From Pseudomonadota bacterium (lineage in GTDB: Bacteria > Pseudomonadota > Alphaproteobacteria > UBA9655): DNA of 8,566 nt. The notes below the pieces were generated by a model. That model searched no databases. It was given only the letters and a program-made list of their open reading frames with translations, and was not told the DNA's origin. Where the stretch lies: contig JAKBAL010000068.1 in the NCBI GenBank assembly GCA_021809225.1, positions 1-8,566 on the forward strand. Direction: 5' to 3'. Shown piece by piece: positions 6,936 to 8,566 of this stretch. Made by a program: the position numbers and the translations under genes. Each line of letters begins with the position of its first letter. Positions within the stretch are counted from its first letter, which is position 1.

Positions 6936-7418
6936 TTAAAGCTGTGAACTTGATTGGAAGAGATCGATAAGAGAAGGCTTCTTTATAAGGATTAAGCTTA
7001 CTGGAAATGGACGAAAATCATCTATGAATTCAAGATCATAAATGAATTCTGGAGATTCATTTGGTTGATGAGGATTCCAAAGAGGATTCCTTATGAGCGG
7101 TGCGCGAGATACCTCCCAATAAAACTCAATGCGATTGTTGTAAAGAGCACAAGATGAAAAAGCAGGTAGGTCACAGGGGAAGAAGGTGGGGTTATCTCCA
7201 CCTGGAGGAAATTCATACTCCTCATCTTCAATGACAACAGACTGATATGAATTGAGCTCTTCAATAACTTCAGCAGATAGATTTGTTGGAACAGGGATAG
7301 ATTTTCTAGTTGCTTTCTTTGGTGAAGCGTGAGGTTCATTGTTTTGTTCCATTGCCCATAAATAGTTTGGAGAAAGCAAAGAGAAGGTTGTAAGTAACGC
7401 TAAAAATTCTTTTCTCAT
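6936..7418 (-). CDS. Secreted protein of unknown function
   Basis: I do not recognise this 160-residue protein. It starts with a probable Sec signal peptide (MRKEFLALLTTFSLLSPNYLWA, cleavage likely after Ala22); no lipobox follows, so it is predicted to be periplasmic or exported. The mature chain opens with a basic, proline-bearing stretch (SPKKATRKSIPVP, 32-44), then an acidic patch (IEDEEYEF, 63-70), a segment with two cysteines (C82 and C90) that could form a disulfide, and aromatic- and proline-rich sequence (FYWEVSRAPLIRNPLWNPHQPNESP, abridged: 99-123). No catalytic motif is visible. AAAGGAG seven bases before the ATG is a near-perfect ribosome site, and a strong hairpin follows the stop, so it is probably a single-gene transcript. 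Envelope protein or exported effector are both possible; neither is shown. Confidence 0.7.
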   Translation of the reverse strand: MRKEFLALLTTFSLLSPNYLWAMEQNNEPHASPKKATRKSIPVPTNLSAEVIEELNSYQSVVIEDEEYEFPPGGDNPTFFPCDLPAFSSCALYNNRIEFYWEVSRAPLIRNPLWNPHQPNESPEFIYDLEFIDDFRPFPVSLILIKKPSLIDLFQSSSQL

Positions 7419-7456
7419 AAAAGTGCTCCTTTAAATCTAATAAGCTCATTTTTTCT

Positions 7457-7486
7457 ATTGTATTCAATTCATGTGTACCATGAGAA
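7457..7486 (-). promoter_or_regulatory. Candidate promoter of the secreted-protein gene
   Basis: On the - strand TTCTCA (7486-7481) and TACAAT (7462-7457) are separated by 18 bases, about 40 bases upstream of the ATG at 7418. The spacer contains an inverted repeat TCATG-5-CATGA (7469-7483) that could bind a regulator. All of this is modest evidence in AT-rich DNA. Confidence 0.33.
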
Positions 7487-7589
7487 CAAAAAACATCAAT
7501 GAAAAATTATTAATGTTTGTTTTCTATGTTTATAAGATTGATTTTATTTGAGAAAAATGATGAGGGAGGTAAAAGTTTATTCAATGAAG

Positions 7590-7619
7590 ATTGAAAATAT
7601 TTTCTCAATGATTTTCAAT
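7590..7619. repeat. AT-rich inverted repeat at the end of the MccF-like gene
   Basis: ATTGAAAAT (7590-7598) and ATTTTCAAT (7611-7619) form a perfect 9-base inverted repeat with a 12-base loop. It spans the TGA stop at 7605-7607. No U-tract follows on the - strand, so it is at best a weak terminator. The heptamer TCAATGA occurs at 7496, 7581, 7605 and 7615, probably reflecting base composition. Confidence 0.3.
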
Positions 7620-8566
7620 GAAAAGGAGTACATTTCCAGATGCTTCGGCGTGTAAACGGCAGAACCCACCAATAGGAAACGTAAAAATAGGCGTTGTATG
7701 ACCAAAGTCTGCATCAGTAATGATAGGTATAGCCTTTAAAGCCGGTTTAGTGGAAAAGATATAGCGCAGTTTTTCATCTGTCATCCCAAAGCTATTTTCA
7801 AAGCGTCCTATTACGATCGCTCGAACTTTGTCAAAATGAGGGTCTTGAATTAATGATTGAAGGTTGCGGTCAAATTCATAAATATCTGTGCCGCTTGCGT
7901 TGGACACCTCCTCGAGAAACAAAATAGCGTTATCTAAGGCGGGCTTATAAGGCGTTCCACATAACAGCCGAAAAGTTCCAAGATTTCCTCCAATGATCTT
8001 ACCTTCTGCTTGACCGGCATTGATGACTTTATAACCAGGGGTTGGATGAAATATCCTTTCCCCTTGATCTAAGTACCAGGCATCATCTGACCATTCTTCT
8101 GAAGGAAGAAGAGAAATTTTGTCTGTCGTAAAAAATATTTTTTTAAAATGCTCAAGGCTATACTCAAATCCTTTTTGCATTGCAAAGGAACTAAAATGAA
8201 CCCCAGAATAGGTCACCAGAGCTGTTTGATGATAGATGGCATTTCCAAGAGCCGTAATATCTGAAAATCCACAAAAGATTTTAGGATTTTGTTTTATCAA
8301 ATTATAGTCAATAAAATCCAAAAGTTGGTTTGAATTATACCCCCCAATAACGGCGAGGATGGCTTTAACATTTTGGTCGGCGAAAGCTTCGTGTAAATCT
8401 GTTAGGCGAGACTCAATGGAGGATGAATGCATGATGTCCTGTTCATCAACCTGTTGTCCAAAAGTAATCCGTAACCCAAGACTTTCTAAAGCTTTGATGG
8501 CTAATGCTCTGTTTGCGTTTGAGATAATACCCATACTGCGAGAGGGAGCGATTATGCGAACTTCAT
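7605..8566 (-). CDS. MccF-type serine carboxypeptidase (peptidase family S66), 5' end outside the window
   Basis: A cytoplasmic serine peptidase of family S66 (LD-carboxypeptidase A and MccF). The frame stays open to the window edge: before the Met at 8534 come E-V-R-I-I-A-P-S-R-S, the conserved family start, so that Met is internal and the true start lies beyond 8566. Counting the first visible complete codon (8564-8562) as residue 1, the nucleophile is Ser101 in GFSDIT (codon 8262-8264), the triad Glu is Glu218 in LFLEE and His289 sits in DFGHTTP. GGYNSNQLL (74-82) and the EWSDDAWYLDQ loop are features of the MccF branch, which cleaves the amide bond of microcin C and other aminoacyl-nucleotides, rather than of peptidoglycan-recycling LdcA. 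Only the first few residues are missing. The sequence resembles Bacillus MccF homologues as I remember them, so lateral transfer is conceivable. The physiological substrate is unknown; detoxification or a peptidoglycan role both remain possible. Confidence 0.9.
   Translation of the reverse strand, partial: EVRIIAPSRSMGIISNANRALAIKALESLGLRITFGQQVDEQDIMHSSSIESRLTDLHEAFADQNVKAILAVIGGYNSNQLLDFIDYNLIKQNPKIFCGFSDITALGNAIYHQTALVTYSGVHFSSFAMQKGFEYSLEHFKKIFFTTDKISLLPSEEWSDDAWYLDQGERIFHPTPGYKVINAGQAEGKIIGGNLGTFRLLCGTPYKPALDNAILFLEEVSNASGTDIYEFDRNLQSLIQDPHFDKVRAIVIGRFENSFGMTDEKLRYIFSTKPALKAIPIITDADFGHTTPIFTFPIGGFCRLHAEASGNVLLFIENH

Noticed and set aside
7091..7339. Alternative - strand frame inside the secreted-protein gene
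   Set aside because: The longer frame has a signal peptide and an ideal ribosome site; the inner frame has neither.
7496..7621. Four copies of TCAATGA, considered as a repeat array or CRISPR-like structure
   Set aside because: The copies are short, irregularly spaced (85, 24 and 10 bases) and lie in AT-rich DNA, with one inside the stop region. There are no spacers of constant length.
198..8566. Microcin C-like biosynthesis and immunity system combining the ATP-grasp-like and MccF-like genes
   Set aside because: The two genes are over 6 kb apart on opposite strands with housekeeping genes between. The ligase homologue appears inactive, and no MccB-like adenylating enzyme, precursor peptide or exporter is present in the window.

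Overview
This AT-rich window most likely comes from an alphaproteobacterium, plausibly a host-associated, AT-rich lineage such as Holosporales or Rickettsiales. The order is an inference and is not proven here. The class is suggested by ThyX, whose N-terminal layout and [15 protein letters not shown] signature look alphaproteobacterial, and by SecA, which starts with an alphaproteobacterial-style [12 protein letters not shown] and ends in a SEC-C zinc motif.

Layout: one gene is on the + strand and eight are on the - strand. At 198-1208 (+) lies a shortened homologue of the ATP-grasp ligases that appears to have lost the ATP-binding half of its catalytic domain. It faces a - strand block across a hairpin at 1233-1260. 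Reading down the - strand from the right edge, the genes are: an MccF-type serine carboxypeptidase (7605 to beyond the window end, start missing); a secreted protein of unknown function with its own ribosome binding site and terminator-like hairpin (6936-7418); secA (4007-6721); a two-segment membrane protein built from a tandem repeat (3692-3970); a pair of lipoproteins in one operon (3144-3551 and 2640-3134); thyX (1587-2525); and a small unknown protein (1289-1516).

How the genes fit together: SecA drives Sec-dependent export, the route that the signal peptides of the two lipoproteins and the secreted protein would use. This is shared dependence, not evidence of a dedicated system. The lipoproteins are tightly coupled: the Shine-Dalgarno of the second overlaps the stop codon of the first, and they share a candidate sigma70 promoter. 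ThyX makes dTMP. The MccF-like enzyme retains its Ser-Glu-His triad and the Trp-containing loop typical of microcin C immunity peptidases, so it probably cleaves amide bonds of aminoacyl-nucleotide or peptide compounds.

I found no CRISPR array, tRNA, rRNA, insertion sequence, phage module or obvious defence system. Most of the window is ordinary housekeeping and envelope content. The items most worth a second look are the ATP-grasp homologue with a missing catalytic half, the MccF-like gene, the repeat-built membrane protein beside secA, and the unassigned secreted protein.
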